DNA of 64,000 nt from CAXSBR01 sp964252015 (GCA_964252015.1 CAXULW010000010.1:68824-132823), one strand, 5' to 3'. Positions 53,045 through 62,746 are shown, counted from the first letter of the stretch. Notes: generated by a model from the letters alone, not told the origin. Translations and numbers: made by a program.

Positions 53045-54774
53045 GAATCCCCCTCGCCCAGAACGGTTTCCCGCAGCTTGGCCACGGCGAACCCGACCGC
53101 CTGGGCCGGTTTGACCTTGCCGGGCACGGAGATCTCCGTGGGGTTGGTCAAGACGTCGAGCAGCACCGGGCCGTCGTGGGCGAAAGCGTCGCGCACGGCC
53201 GCGTCCACATCCGCGGGAGCCTCGACCCGCACGCCGTGCATACCCATGGCTCGCGCGACGGCGGCGAAGTCGGGGTTGGCCAGCACGGTGCCGAACTCGG
53301 GCAAGCCGGCCTGCTCCTGTTCCAGCTTGACCATGCCCAGACGTTCGTTGTCGAACACCACGAGCTTGACCGGTAGGTTGTGGGCCACCGCGGTCATCAG
53401 GTCGCCCAGCAGCATGGACAGACCACCGTCACCGCAGAACGCCACCACCTGACGCGATCGGTCCAGCGCCGCGGCCCCGAGCGCCTGCGGCATCGCGTTG
53501 GCCATCGAGCCCAGGTTGAACGAGCCGAGCAGCGCCCGGCGATCGGACATGGTAACGAAGCGCGACACCCACACCGTCGACATTCCGGTATCAGCCGTCA
53601 TCACCGCATCGGCATCGGCGTACTTGTCGATCACGCTCGCCAACAGCTCGGGACGGATGCGCTCCTGGGTGTTGTCGAAGTGCTTCTCCACCCGTCCGAG
53701 CAATGTCTCGTCGTGATCGGCCCGGGTGAACGCGTGTTGCCGCTCGACCCAGTCCGCGTAGTGCGAAAGAGCGTCGTCGAGATGCTTACGGTCGGGCTTG
53801 GCCGCCACCGCCGCGAGCAGCGCGCGCAGGGTCGGCGCGGCATGCCCGACCAGACCCAATTCGATGTGCGTGCGCCGACCGAGGTTCTCGGGGCGGGCGT
53901 CGATCTGGATCACCGTCTTACCTTCCGGGAACCATTCGCGGTAAGGGAAGTCGGTGCCAACCATCAGTAATACGTCGCCACCGTCGAACGCTCGCGACGC
54001 CGCCGGGTTGCCGATCAGACCGGACTGCCCGACCTGATAGGGGTTCTGGAACTCGAGTCCTTCCTTCGCCTTCAACGTGAGCACCATCGGCGCACTCAGC
54101 TTCTCGGCGACGGCGAGGACCTCGTCGCGGGCCCCGCGGGCACCGATCCCGACGAGCATCGTGACGGTGTCTGCGCCGTCGATGAGTTCGGCCGCCCGGG
54201 CGATCGCGACGGCGTCGGGCACCGTCGGTGGGTGCGCCTGGACGAAATGCGGGCTCGGGCTGTTCTTGGGCAAATCCTCACCGCCCACGTCACCGGGCAG
54301 GGTCAGGACGGCCACCCCGGGCGCGTTCAACGCGCTCTGCACGGCCTGTTCGACCAGCGTGGTGGCCTGGGCCGGGGAGCTGATCGTGCGGCTGAAGGCG
54401 GCGACGTCGCGGAACAGCAGATCGTTGTCGACCTCCTGGAAGAAGTCGCTGCCCAGGTCGGCCAGTGGCACCTGCCCACAGATGGCCAGCACCGGGGCGC
54501 GGGACTTCTTGGCGTCGTACAAGCCGTTCAGCAGGTGGATCGAGCCGGGCCCGACCGTGCCCATGCAGACCCCGATGGTGCCGCTGAGCTGGGCCTGGGC
54601 CCCGGCGGCGAACGCGGCGACCTCCTCGTGGCGCACCCCGATCCACTCGATCCGGTCCTCGCGACGGATCGCGTCGGTAACCGGGTTGAGCGCATCGCCC
54701 ACCACCCCCCAGACCGTGCGCACTCCTTGTTCGGCCAGCGCGGACACGATCATCTCGGCAACAGTGGTCACCAC
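53041..54774 (-). CDS. poxB: Pyruvate oxidase / pyruvate dehydrogenase (quinone), thiamine-dependent
   Basis: 577 residues. Three domains as in PoxB: N-terminal TPP-binding pyrimidine domain with catalytic glutamate in RHEEVAAFAAGAQAQL, central FAD domain, and C-terminal pyrophosphate domain with the GDGGLSMLLGDLMTAVAHNLPVKLVVFDNERLGMVK motif. It oxidises pyruvate to acetate and CO2, donating electrons to quinone at the membrane. Length and motifs distinguish it from acetolactate synthase (which has a different insertion), but the distinction is by eye. Confidence 0.9.
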   Translation of the reverse strand: MVTTVAEMIVSALAEQGVRTVWGVVGDALNPVTDAIRREDRIEWIGVRHEEVAAFAAGAQAQLSGTIGVCMGTVGPGSIHLLNGLYDAKKSRAPVLAICGQVPLADLGSDFFQEVDNDLLFRDVAAFSRTISSPAQATTLVEQAVQSALNAPGVAVLTLPGDVGGEDLPKNSPSPHFVQAHPPTVPDAVAIARAAELIDGADTVTMLVGIGARGARDEVLAVAEKLSAPMVLTLKAKEGLEFQNPYQVGQSGLIGNPAASRAFDGGDVLLMVGTDFPYREWFPEGKTVIQIDARPENLGRRTHIELGLVGHAAPTLRALLAAVAAKPDRKHLDDALSHYADWVERQHAFTRADHDETLLGRVEKHFDNTQERIRPELLASVIDKYADADAVMTADTGMSTVWVSRFVTMSDRRALLGSFNLGSMANAMPQALGAAALDRSRQVVAFCGDGGLSMLLGDLMTAVAHNLPVKLVVFDNERLGMVKLEQEQAGLPEFGTVLANPDFAAVARAMGMHGVRVEAPADVDAAVRDAFAHDGPVLLDVLTNPTEISVPGKVKPAQAVGFAVAKLRETVLGEGDS

Positions 54775-54864
54775 CCCACGGTAACCAGTTGGCTCCCGGC
54801 TTCCTGCTTGCCACCGGCGGTTCGATCAGCGAGTTCCTCAGGTGCGTGAGGCATGCTCTGGGGC

Positions 54865-55875
54865 GTGGCTCTTCACAACCCTCGCGTCAACCGGACGACC
54901 CGGTCCGCTGTCTTCGCCATCGCGGCTGTTGCCGCCCTGACCGTCTCGGCGTGCAGTTCGGGATCCAAGTCTGCGGCCAAGACCAGCGGGACCACGTCTG
55001 CCGCCGCCAAGACCACGCCGAGCCCGGCGAAGACCACGTCGGCCGGTACATCAGCGAAGACGTCGGCGGCGTCAACGTCGGCGCCGGCAACGCCGTCGAC
55101 GTCGACGACGTCCGAACCCCCAGACCCGCCCGGCCAGGTCAGCACCGCCACCGCGACCAAGACGACGGCGTCGATCAAGAGCCTGTCGTCGTATCTGGGC
55201 CCGGGCGGCGTGTCGATCGAGGCGGTCAACCTGGAGACCGGGGCGACCTACCGCTACGGCGCCACCGGCGGGATGCGCACGGGCAGCATCGTCAAGCTCT
55301 ACATCCTGGAGACCGTGATGCTCCGGCACCAGAAGGCGGGCACCAAGCTCAGCAGCAACGAGCGCGTGCTGGCCACCCGCATGATCGAGAACAGCGACAA
55401 CAACGCCGCCACCGCGCTGTGGAACGAGATCGGAAAGGGCTCCGGGCTGCGTACGGCTGCGGCCGAACTGGGGGTCAAGAACACCGTGCCGGGTGCGGAC
55501 GGTACCTGGGGCCTGACCCAGACCAACGCTCCGGACTACATCTCGCTGTTGCGCAACCTGACCAGCGACCGCGCGCTGAATGCCGCGTCACGCAAGTACA
55601 TCCTCGGCCTGATGGCGGACGTCGAAGCCGACCAGCGCTGGGGTGTCAGCGCCGCGGCGGACAAGGGCACCACGGTGCGCCTGAAGAACGGCTGGCTGGC
55701 CACCGCCCACGACCACGGCCGCTGGCTGGTGAACAGCGTCGGGGTGATCACTGCTAGGGGCGACAAGGTCATCGTCGCGGTGATGACCCAGCACGGCTCC
55801 AGCTTCAACGGTGGCATCAGCCTGGTCCAGAAGCTGGCCAAGCTCAGCGTGGGCGCAGTCACGGCGACCTCCTGA
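54865..55875 (+). CDS. Lipoprotein serine hydrolase, class A beta-lactamase fold
   Basis: 336 residues. A signal peptide with lipobox VSAC (C30 lipidated) precedes a long Thr/Ser/Ala/Pro linker (~31-100). The hydrolase domain has S141-x-x-K144 (TGSIVKLYI), the SDN loop S177-N179 (ENSDNNAA), and KNG near the C-terminus as the KTG equivalent. All catalytic elements of class A beta-lactamases or DD-peptidase-like enzymes are there. GTG at 54865 is favoured over ATG at 54853, which lies too close to its GAGG. Confidence 0.85.
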   Translation: MALHNPRVNRTTRSAVFAIAAVAALTVSACSSGSKSAAKTSGTTSAAAKTTPSPAKTTSAGTSAKTSAASTSAPATPSTSTTSEPPDPPGQVSTATATKTTASIKSLSSYLGPGGVSIEAVNLETGATYRYGATGGMRTGSIVKLYILETVMLRHQKAGTKLSSNERVLATRMIENSDNNAATALWNEIGKGSGLRTAAAELGVKNTVPGADGTWGLTQTNAPDYISLLRNLTSDRALNAASRKYILGLMADVEADQRWGVSAAADKGTTVRLKNGWLATAHDHGRWLVNSVGVITARGDKVIVAVMTQHGSSFNGGISLVQKLAKLSVGAVTATS

Positions 55876-55924
55876 TCGTGGCAATCCGCGCTCCGATACG
55901 GGAAGATCGGGTGTGGGAGAGGCG

Positions 55925-56359
55925 ATGGTGGAGCAGTCCGTGAACCGTCCGATCGGGCGGGTGCGCAACACCAGGCAGGCGGCGGCGGTCGAGCAGGTGC
56001 TGCGCGACGCCGACGGGTTCCGCACCGCGCAACAGGTGTTCGACGAGGCGCGCGGTCGCGGTAACGGCATCGGTCTGACCACGGTCTACCGGCACCTGAA
56101 CCTGCTGGCCGACAACGGCAGCGCCGACGTGGTGCACCGGGCGGACGGTGAGTCGCAGTACCGGCTGTGCGGCGATCCCGGCGCTGCCCAGGGCCACGAC
56201 GAGCACCATCACCACGTCGTCTGCCGGCAGTGCGGGCGCAGCGTCGAGGTGTCCGGTCCCGAGGTCGAGGCCTGGGCCGAACGGGTGGCTCGCGAAGCCG
56301 GTTACACCGAGGTCAGCCACACCCTCGAAGTGTTCGGACTGTGCCCCGAGCACTCGTGA
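55925..56359 (+). CDS. zur: Fur-family zinc uptake regulator (Zur-like)
   Basis: 144 residues. The DNA-binding helix is GIGLTTVYRHLNLLAD; metal ligands are in the HHHHVVCRQCGR motif and the C-terminal SHTLEVFGLCPEH with a structural cysteine pair (CxxC at 'CRQC' and Cys in 'LCPEH'). RTAQQVFDEARGRGNGIGL is closer to Zur than to Fur proteins. Represses zinc uptake genes when zinc is bound. ATG at 55925 has GGGAGAGG upstream. No zinc transporter gene is in the window. Confidence 0.85.
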   Translation: MVEQSVNRPIGRVRNTRQAAAVEQVLRDADGFRTAQQVFDEARGRGNGIGLTTVYRHLNLLADNGSADVVHRADGESQYRLCGDPGAAQGHDEHHHHVVCRQCGRSVEVSGPEVEAWAERVAREAGYTEVSHTLEVFGLCPEHS

Positions 56360-56418
56360 CCCGGCGGGGTCGGGCCGGGCCGCCCAGATACCGGTAAGGG
56401 CCCGGCTGGGTCACCAGC

Positions 56419-57804
56419 TCAGAGCTGCCAGTCGCCCAGGCCCAACCCGTCCGGGACCACGTCGGCCGGGGCGTACGGGGCCCGGGTGAAGACGAACGAG
56501 CCCAGGTCGAGGTAGGCCACCTGGCCTCGGTCATCACGGCGCACCTCGAGGAACTCGCCGTGGTAATAGCCGTCCAGGCCGATCCAGCGACCATCGCCCA
56601 GCGGGCGGAACCGGGCCGCCCGGCCGCCGCCGGCGATCCCGGCCAGGTCGAGCCGGCCGTCGCCGCGCAGCGAGATCGACATGGGCACCGCCCCCCAGTA
56701 CCAGGGTCCGACCAACTCGAACGCCGCCCGATCTACGGCTGCTGGGCCAGCCGGCGACCACGGCGCCGGCATCGTCGGCTCGCGGTCACGGACGATGTCG
56801 AACAGGTCGCCGACGAGCGATCGGGCCGCCAGCGCCGACCAGGCGTTGGCCTGCATGGTGACGGTGAGCCCGTCGGCCGGCGAGCTCATCATCATCGCGA
56901 GGAAGCCGGGCATGGAACCGGAGTGGCCGTAGCAGACGCGCTCGCCGAAGCGCAGGAACTGCACGCCCAGCCCGTAGGAGCCCGACCAGGTCGGGTCGCC
57001 GGGGCCGACCGCGGGCGTCCGCATCGTCTCCAGCATGTCCCGGCCGAGCACCGCCTCGCCCGCTTCGGCACCCACGCTGGAGAGGAACACGCCGAACCGG
57101 CACAGGTCACCCGGGGTCGACCACAGCTGCCCGGCCGCGGCCAGCAGCCCGTGGTCGTGAGCCGGTTCGGGCAGCACCACATCGGCCCACGGGTGCACCG
57201 CGTATCCCTGTGCGTGCGGGGCCACCGGCAGGTAGGTCGTGCGCGTCATCCCCAGCGGGGTAAGGACATGCTCGGAAAGCACGTCGAACCACGGGCGTCC
57301 GGTCTTGGCCGCAACGAGGGCACCGAGCAGGCCGAAACCGGGATTGGAATAGTGGTGCACCTGCCCTGGCGGGTGCCGCCGCGGGTCTTCGGGCAGCACG
57401 TCGCGCAACCCGGGCCGAAGCGTTCCGGCGGTGCGTTCCCACCACGGGGGCGGGGTTTCGCTGGCCACGCCGGAGGTGTGGCTGAGCAGCTGGAAGACGG
57501 TCGAATCGCCGGCCGGGGCGTCGGGCAGGTGGTCACCGATCCGGTCGGTCAGGGCGACCTCACCGCGTTCGACCAGCCGCAGCACCAGGACGGCAACCAT
57601 CGTTTTGGTGATCGACCCGATGCGGTATTGCACGGAGTCATCGGGGACGGCGTCGTCCACCAGCCCGGCGCCGCCGAACCAGACCGGTTGGTCGCGCCGG
57701 GCAACGGCGGCGACGACGGAGGGAACCCGTCCGTCGCGTTGCGCGGTGGCCAGCCGGAATTGCAGTGCGCGCGCCGTCGCGGCGCTGATCACGTCATCGA
57801 ACAC
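56419..57804 (-). CDS. Serine hydrolase, class C beta-lactamase / penicillin-binding protein fold
   Basis: 461 residues. Catalytic S-x-x-K in YRIGSITKTMVA (~residues 60-67), Y-x-N in HHYSNPGFG and the KTG-equivalent HSG in CYGHSGSMPGF. A C-terminal lipocalin-like beta domain (from ~340, AFELVGPWYWGAVPMSIS...) follows, as in EstB-type beta-lactamase family esterases or D-aminopeptidases. No signal peptide is visible, so it is probably cytoplasmic. Convergent with zur. Confidence 0.85.
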   Translation of the reverse strand: MFDDVISAATARALQFRLATAQRDGRVPSVVAAVARRDQPVWFGGAGLVDDAVPDDSVQYRIGSITKTMVAVLVLRLVERGEVALTDRIGDHLPDAPAGDSTVFQLLSHTSGVASETPPPWWERTAGTLRPGLRDVLPEDPRRHPPGQVHHYSNPGFGLLGALVAAKTGRPWFDVLSEHVLTPLGMTRTTYLPVAPHAQGYAVHPWADVVLPEPAHDHGLLAAAGQLWSTPGDLCRFGVFLSSVGAEAGEAVLGRDMLETMRTPAVGPGDPTWSGSYGLGVQFLRFGERVCYGHSGSMPGFLAMMMSSPADGLTVTMQANAWSALAARSLVGDLFDIVRDREPTMPAPWSPAGPAAVDRAAFELVGPWYWGAVPMSISLRGDGRLDLAGIAGGGRAARFRPLGDGRWIGLDGYYHGEFLEVRRDDRGQVAYLDLGSFVFTRAPYAPADVVPDGLGLGDWQL

Positions 57805-57886
57805 CCGGCCAAACTTACGGCGTCCCGAGCTCGGTTTCGCCGCGATCGGGTACAGGCCGTCGGCGGCGCCAAACCGGGGGCCAGGC

Positions 57887-58357
57887 TCAGCTGGTCGGCG
57901 ACGCCGACGGTGTGACCGCCGATCCCGATGGCCGGTTGCCGCCGGTCGGCAGCGTGATGCCGCAGGCTTTCAGGGCGGCCTCGATCTTCTGGTTCTCGGC
58001 TGAGTTGCCCCCGAACCCACCCCCGCCGGACGGGCGCGATCCGGACGGGAAGGACCTCGACGGCCGCGACCCGCTGGGGAAGGACTCCGACGGCCGCGAC
58101 CCGCTCGGGAATTCGCCGGCCCGCCCAGTCGGCACGGTGATCCCAGCCGCCTTCAGGCACGCCTGGACCTTGGCGTCGTCGAACACCCCACGACCGAAGC
58201 GACGACCCGCCGAGGCTGAGGCGGAAGCGCTGGCCGAGGCGGACGGGGACGAGGAGGCCGTGGTTCCTTTGCTACCACCACCGGAACAGGCGGCCAGACC
58301 CGCGGTACCGAGGGCCAGGGCCAGGCCGAGGACGGCTGCGCGAATGGGGCGGGTCAT
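57887..58357 (-). CDS. Small lipoprotein with SxSRPS repeats
   Basis: 156 residues. Signal peptide ending LAAC (lipobox, C around residue 23) followed by a Ser/Ala-rich linker. Two similar segments (VQACLKAAGITVPTG and IEAALKACGITLPTG) flank a tandem repeat of SGSRPSxSFP units. The duplicated AC(L)KAxGI element may form a small helical domain paired by cysteines. AAGGAAG precedes the ATG at 58357. It is last in the efflux operon, so an accessory surface protein of the transporter is likely. Confidence 0.7.
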   Translation of the reverse strand: MTRPIRAAVLGLALALGTAGLAACSGGGSKGTTASSSPSASASASASASAGRRFGRGVFDDAKVQACLKAAGITVPTGRAGEFPSGSRPSESFPSGSRPSRSFPSGSRPSGGGGFGGNSAENQKIEAALKACGITLPTGGNRPSGSAVTPSASPTS

Positions 58358-58403
58358 GAGCTTCTTCCTTTGTTCATCGAGGCTGGTTCGGTCGGTGCGC
58401 CAG

Positions 58404-59117
58404 TCACTGGACCACGATGGAAGTGGCGGTGACGATCTTGTTGGCGATGCGGCCCACGACCGCAACCGTCTGGCCCGCCTTGAGCGCACGTTTGGCCACC
58501 GGGACGGTCACGGTTGTGGTGCTGGTCAGGTGCACGGTGACCTTCGTGCCGCCCAGGTTGGTGACGACCATCGTGGTGCCCTTGATGCTGGTCACGGTGC
58601 CGATCACGGCCGGGGTGGCCGGGGTGCCCGTACCGGTGCCGGCGCCCGTACCCGTACCCGTGCCCGTTCCTGCGCCCGTGCCCGTACCTGCGCCGGCTTG
58701 ACCGAAGCCGCCATTGGCGCCGAACCCTCCGGCCGTACCTTCGCGCCCGGCGAAGGCGGCGGCGCGGTCGGCGCCGGTGCCCGCCGCGGTCGCCGTGGTG
58801 CCGTAGTGCTTCTGTACGAGCTCGCCGCCGAGGAACCCGAGCGCGATGGCCAACGCCATCACCAACACCCCACTGAGCAGGCCCAGCCGTTGCCGCGGCC
58901 GGGGCGCGAAGTCACTGTCGGCATCGTCTAAGTCCTCGTCGGCATCGGCATCGTCGATCAGCGCACTGTCAACGGACGCATCGTCACGGCCGGCTTGACT
59001 TTCTTGGGCGAACGCGGGTCCGCGCCGACCCGTGGCCGGGTCGGCAAGAGCCGCGTCGAGGAAGGCAGGCTGGCCTCCGTCGGGCCTGGGGGTCTCGTTG
59101 CCGGGAGGTGCAGTCAT
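58404..59117 (-). CDS. Membrane-anchored DUF5666-like protein
   Basis: 237 residues. Acidic cytoplasmic N-terminus, one membrane helix (LGLLSGVLVMALAIALGFLGGEL, ~77-99), a Gly/Thr low-complexity linker and an extracytoplasmic beta domain beginning IGTVTSIKGTTMVVTNLGGTKVTVHLT, the pattern of DUF5666/OB-like domains. The linker DNA is a GTACCC/GTGCCC microsatellite. Lies eight bases after the permease gene; probably part of the efflux machinery's outer side. Confidence 0.7.
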   Translation of the reverse strand: MTAPPGNETPRPDGGQPAFLDAALADPATGRRGPAFAQESQAGRDDASVDSALIDDADADEDLDDADSDFAPRPRQRLGLLSGVLVMALAIALGFLGGELVQKHYGTTATAAGTGADRAAAFAGREGTAGGFGANGGFGQAGAGTGTGAGTGTGTGTGAGTGTGTPATPAVIGTVTSIKGTTMVVTNLGGTKVTVHLTSTTTVTVPVAKRALKAGQTVAVVGRIANKIVTATSIVVQ

Positions 59118-59124
59118 CGTGTCC

Positions 59125-60456
59125 TCACTCGTAACGCAGGGCGTCTATGGGCTTCAGCGAGGCCGCGCGGTTGGCTGGGTAGATACCGAAGAACAGGCCG
59201 ATGGTGACCGCGACGCCGAAGGCCAGGAACACCGACCAGGTCGCGACAACGGGTTGCACCCCGACGATCTGGAACTGGCTGCCGACCAGGCCGACGACCA
59301 CGCCGACCAGCGCCCCGATGACCGACAGCAACACCGCTTCGGACAGGAACTGCACGACGATGTCGGATCGTTTGGCCCCGATCGCCTTGCGGATACCGAT
59401 TTCCCTGGTGCGCTCGGTGACCGTCACCAGCATGATGTTCATGACGCCGATGCCGCCGACGAGCAGGCTGATCGCGGCGACAGCGCCCAGCAGCACGGTC
59501 AACGTCTTGGTCGTGCTGGTCGCCGTGGCCACCAAGGACGAGGCGTTGCGCACCGTGTAGTCGCGGGTCGACGAGGTAACCTTGTGCCGGCTGTCCAGCA
59601 CGGTCTCGATCTCGGCTTGGGCCTCGTCCAGGGTGTTCGTGCTGGATGCGGTGACGACGATGCTGGACAGGCTCGCGGTGGTGCCGGTGAATTCGTCCTC
59701 GGCGATGGTCAGCGGGAGCACGGCCAGATCGTCCTGGTCGCTGTTGCCGACCGACGAGCCCTTCGACGTGAGTACGCCCACCACGGTGAAGTTCATGCCG
59801 TTGAGTTGGATCGTCTTGTCCACCGCGGTGGCGGCGTCACCGAACAGGTTGTCGGCCACCGTCGATCCGAGGACGACGACGGCGCGATGGGAGGTGTAGT
59901 CCGAGTCGGTGAACAGGGAGCCCTGGTCGACGGTGTAGTTCTGGATCGCGAAGTAGTCCGGCGTGGAGCCGATGAACGAGCTGACCGTGTGCGTCACCCC
60001 GGTGTAGCCGGCTACCACTGATGTTGCCGTAACTACCGGCGCGACCATGTCCACGTCGGGCGATTGCGTCTTGTCGGTGAGCGCGACCGCGTCGGCCAGG
60101 GTCAGGTCGGTGCTACGGATGCGGGTGCCGGTCGTGGTGCTGGACCCGGTGGTGCTGCCACCGGCGGCCGCTCGCGCGCCCCCGCCGATACCCCCGGCAC
60201 CCCCGAACCCCCCGCCGCCCGCGAACCCGCCGCCGCCGGCGCGACCGTTCCCGGCCGCCGAGTGGTTGACGGTCAACGTGCTGGTACCCAACGCGGCGAT
60301 GCGTTGCTTGACCGCCGCGGTCGAGCCGGTACCGACCGACAGCAAGATGATCACGGCCGAAACGCCGATGAGGATGCCCAACGTGGTGAGCATCGAACGC
60401 AGCTTGTTGGCCGCGATCCCCCGCACCGCAAAGCGCAACGCGACGCCGAGGTTCAC
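59125..60456 (-). CDS. ABC transporter permease, MacB/FtsX type
   Basis: 443 residues. Four-helix FtsX topology: one N-terminal helix (MLTTLGILIGVSAVIILLSVG), a large periplasm-side domain (~60-310) with a Gly-rich GGGGFAGGGG linker, then three C-terminal helices with TERTREIGIRKAIGAKRSDIVVQFLSEAVLLS, the coupling signature. It overlaps the ATPase gene by four bases. Exports substrates (antibiotics, peptides) using ATP from the neighbour. Confidence 0.92.
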   Translation of the reverse strand: MNLGVALRFAVRGIAANKLRSMLTTLGILIGVSAVIILLSVGTGSTAAVKQRIAALGTSTLTVNHSAAGNGRAGGGGFAGGGGFGGAGGIGGGARAAAGGSTTGSSTTTGTRIRSTDLTLADAVALTDKTQSPDVDMVAPVVTATSVVAGYTGVTHTVSSFIGSTPDYFAIQNYTVDQGSLFTDSDYTSHRAVVVLGSTVADNLFGDAATAVDKTIQLNGMNFTVVGVLTSKGSSVGNSDQDDLAVLPLTIAEDEFTGTTASLSSIVVTASSTNTLDEAQAEIETVLDSRHKVTSSTRDYTVRNASSLVATATSTTKTLTVLLGAVAAISLLVGGIGVMNIMLVTVTERTREIGIRKAIGAKRSDIVVQFLSEAVLLSVIGALVGVVVGLVGSQFQIVGVQPVVATWSVFLAFGVAVTIGLFFGIYPANRAASLKPIDALRYE

Positions 60457-61274
60457 GCGTTCACTTCTCCTCGCGCGAGCGCACGTCGGCTGGACCCGAC
60501 GGCGTGGCCCGCGGAATCGCCGTCCACCGCGGCCATGCGTGGCGGCAGGTCGGTCAATCCGGCCTGGCGCACGTCGGAGATGATGTCGCCGTCGCGCATC
60601 CGCACGACGCGCTTGGCGTGGGTGGCCACATCGTCCTCGTGGGTGATCAGGACGATGGTGCGACCCTGGCGGTTCAGCTCGTCGAACAGCCCGAGCACGT
60701 CGGCCGAGGCGACCGAGTCCAACGCGCCGGTGGGTTCGTCGGCAAGCAGCAGCACCGGTCGCGTGACGATCGCGCGGGCGATGGCCACGCGCTGCTGCTG
60801 CCCGCCGGACAGTTGCGTGGGCAGGTGATCGGCTCGGTCGGTGAGCCCGACCGCGGCCAGCGCCTCCGCCGACCGCCGGCGCCGTTCGCCCGCCGGCACC
60901 CGGGCGTAGGACAGCGGTAGCGCGACGTTGTCGGAAGCCTTGGTCCGCGGGATCAGGTTGAAGTTCTGGAAGACGAAGCCGATCTTGCGATTGCGGATGG
61001 TGGCCAGTTGATAGTCATCGAGCGAACGGACCTCGACCCCGTCGAGCAGATACCGCCCGTGGGTCTGCTCGTCCAGGCATCCAATGAGGTTCATCAGGGT
61101 CGACTTGCCCGAACCCGACGCGCCCATGATGGCCAGGTAGTCACCGCGTTCGACGCTCAGATTGACATTGCGCACGGCGTGCACCACGGTGTCGCCGGCG
61201 CCGTAGGTCTTGGTGATTCGGGTCAGTTCGATGACCGGCCGGCGCGCCCGCGGAGTTGCCTCCGGCCGCGTCAC
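60453..61274 (-). CDS. ABC transporter ATPase, MacB/LolD type
   Basis: 273 residues. Walker A GASGSGKST (51-59), signature LSGGQ (155-159), Walker B LLLADE (175-180) followed by PTGALDS, and H-loop THEDD. A DDYQLATIRNRKIGFVFQNFNLIPR Q-loop is present. Partner of the FtsX permease downstream; start codon overlaps the HlyD gene upstream. Confidence 0.95.
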   Translation of the reverse strand: MTRPEATPRARRPVIELTRITKTYGAGDTVVHAVRNVNLSVERGDYLAIMGASGSGKSTLMNLIGCLDEQTHGRYLLDGVEVRSLDDYQLATIRNRKIGFVFQNFNLIPRTKASDNVALPLSYARVPAGERRRRSAEALAAVGLTDRADHLPTQLSGGQQQRVAIARAIVTRPVLLLADEPTGALDSVASADVLGLFDELNRQGRTIVLITHEDDVATHAKRVVRMRDGDIISDVRQAGLTDLPPRMAAVDGDSAGHAVGSSRRALARGEVNA

Positions 61275-62746
61275 CTGGTGCCGCCGAAGCCGCCACCGAC
61301 GCCGGGGATGCCGCCGCTGGTGGTGGAGGTGGTCGTCGTCGGCAGGACGACCGTCTGCCCCGCGGTCAGCCCGGACGTCACTTCGGTCGTGCTGTCACCG
61401 GCGACTCCGGTGGTGATGCGGACCGAGCGGGTCGTGCCACCGCTGGACAGCGTCACCGTCTTGCCCACGCCCGTGGTCGTGATCGCCGTGGTGGACACGT
61501 ACAGCACGTTGGTCTTGCGCGCCGTCGTCACCGTCACGGTGCCGGTCTGTCCCAGCCGCAAACCGGCCGGCGGGTTGGTCAGGGTGACGGTGGCGCCGTA
61601 AGTGACCACGCTGCTGGTGACCGTGCTGGTCGGGTTGATCGCGGTGACCTTGCCGGCCACCGTCGTCCCGCTCGGGTTCGTGGCGCTGGTCAGGGCGGAG
61701 AACACCACGCTGGCACTCTGCCCCACCTTCACCGACGCGACGTCGGCTTCCGACACGCTGGTGTCGATCACCAGGTCGCTCATGTTCGCCATCGTGATGA
61801 ACGCACTGGATGACGACGTCGTGGACGAACCTGTGGTCGACGAGCCCGTGGTCGAGGACCCGGTGGTGGAACCGCTGGAACCGGAGCCGGTTGAGGACGA
61901 ACTCGAGCTGCCGCTGGGTGTTTCGCCCACGGTGGCGTTGACCGCGGTGATGGTGCCGGCCTTGGGCGCGGTCAGGGTGCAGCTGGCCAGCGTGGTCTTG
62001 GCCGAGCTCAGCGTCGTTTCGGCCGTGCTCACCGCGGTGTTGGCCTGACTGGTGGGCGATTGGGCCGAGGTCAGGGCGGTGCGGGCGGAGTTGATCTGGC
62101 TTTGGTCGTTCAGCTTGGTCTTGGCCCGCTGCTGCTTCATGTTCGTGACGCTCGACTCGTCCTGCGTGAGTTGCTTCTTGGCGTTGTCGTACGCGGTCTG
62201 GGCCGAGCTGATCTTCTGCGGGTCACCGCCGGCTTTGGCCGTGGTGAGCGCGCTCTTCGCGTTGGCCACCGTGGTCTCGTCGTCGCTCACCGTGTCCTCG
62301 GCCGTACCGATGTTGCTGTCGGCCTGGCTGACGTCGAGGTTGTACGAGCTGATCGCGTTGCTGAGCGCGGTCTTGGCCGACGAGATCGCGTTGGCGGCCG
62401 AAGTCTTCGCCGCCTTCAACGACGAGAGCGCGTTCGTGTAGGACGTGGCCGCCGTCGTGGTGTCGACCGACGCAAGTTGCTGACCGTACTTGACCTTCTG
62501 GCCGGGTTTGACGAGAACCTTGGTCAACGTGCCGGTGCAATCAGAGAAGCTCAACGACGTGTTGACCGCGCTGGTCACGTTGCCGCTGGCGGCCACGGTT
62601 GCGGTCACTGTGCCCTGTCGCACCGTCGTCGTCCGGGTGGTCGCCTGGGCCTTGGTGGTCTTGTGGACGGTGAAGTAGGCAATGGTCGCAATGACCAGGA
62701 CCGCTACCGCTAAGGCGACATTGATGATGAGATTGCGATGACGCAT
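61271..62746 (-). CDS. HlyD/MacA-type membrane fusion protein
   Basis: 491 residues. N-terminal anchor (NVALAVAVLVIATIAYF), a lipoyl half (TVRQGTVTATVAASGNVTS ... VLVKPGQKVKYGQQLASV), a long alpha-helical hairpin rich in Ala/Ser/Thr/Lys (~110-250), the second lipoyl half CTLTAPKAGTITAVNATVGE and beta-barrel domains. A Ser/Thr/Gly insertion (SSSSSTGSGSSGSTTGSS...) interrupts the second barrel start. It joins the ABC permease to the exterior; no outer-membrane partner is expected in an actinobacterium. ATG at 62746 is first of the efflux operon. Confidence 0.92.
   Translation of the reverse strand: MRHRNLIINVALAVAVLVIATIAYFTVHKTTKAQATTRTTTVRQGTVTATVAASGNVTSAVNTSLSFSDCTGTLTKVLVKPGQKVKYGQQLASVDTTTAATSYTNALSSLKAAKTSAANAISSAKTALSNAISSYNLDVSQADSNIGTAEDTVSDDETTVANAKSALTTAKAGGDPQKISSAQTAYDNAKKQLTQDESSVTNMKQQRAKTKLNDQSQINSARTALTSAQSPTSQANTAVSTAETTLSSAKTTLASCTLTAPKAGTITAVNATVGETPSGSSSSSSTGSGSSGSTTGSSTTGSSTTGSSTTSSSSAFITMANMSDLVIDTSVSEADVASVKVGQSASVVFSALTSATNPSGTTVAGKVTAINPTSTVTSSVVTYGATVTLTNPPAGLRLGQTGTVTVTTARKTNVLYVSTTAITTTGVGKTVTLSSGGTTRSVRITTGVAGDSTTEVTSGLTAGQTVVLPTTTTSTTSGGIPGVGGGFGGTR

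Noticed and set aside
53041..54774. Acetolactate synthase instead of pyruvate oxidase
   Set aside because: The C-terminal and FAD-domain blocks read as PoxB (FDNERLGMVK with quinone-type enzymes), and no small regulatory subunit gene is adjacent.
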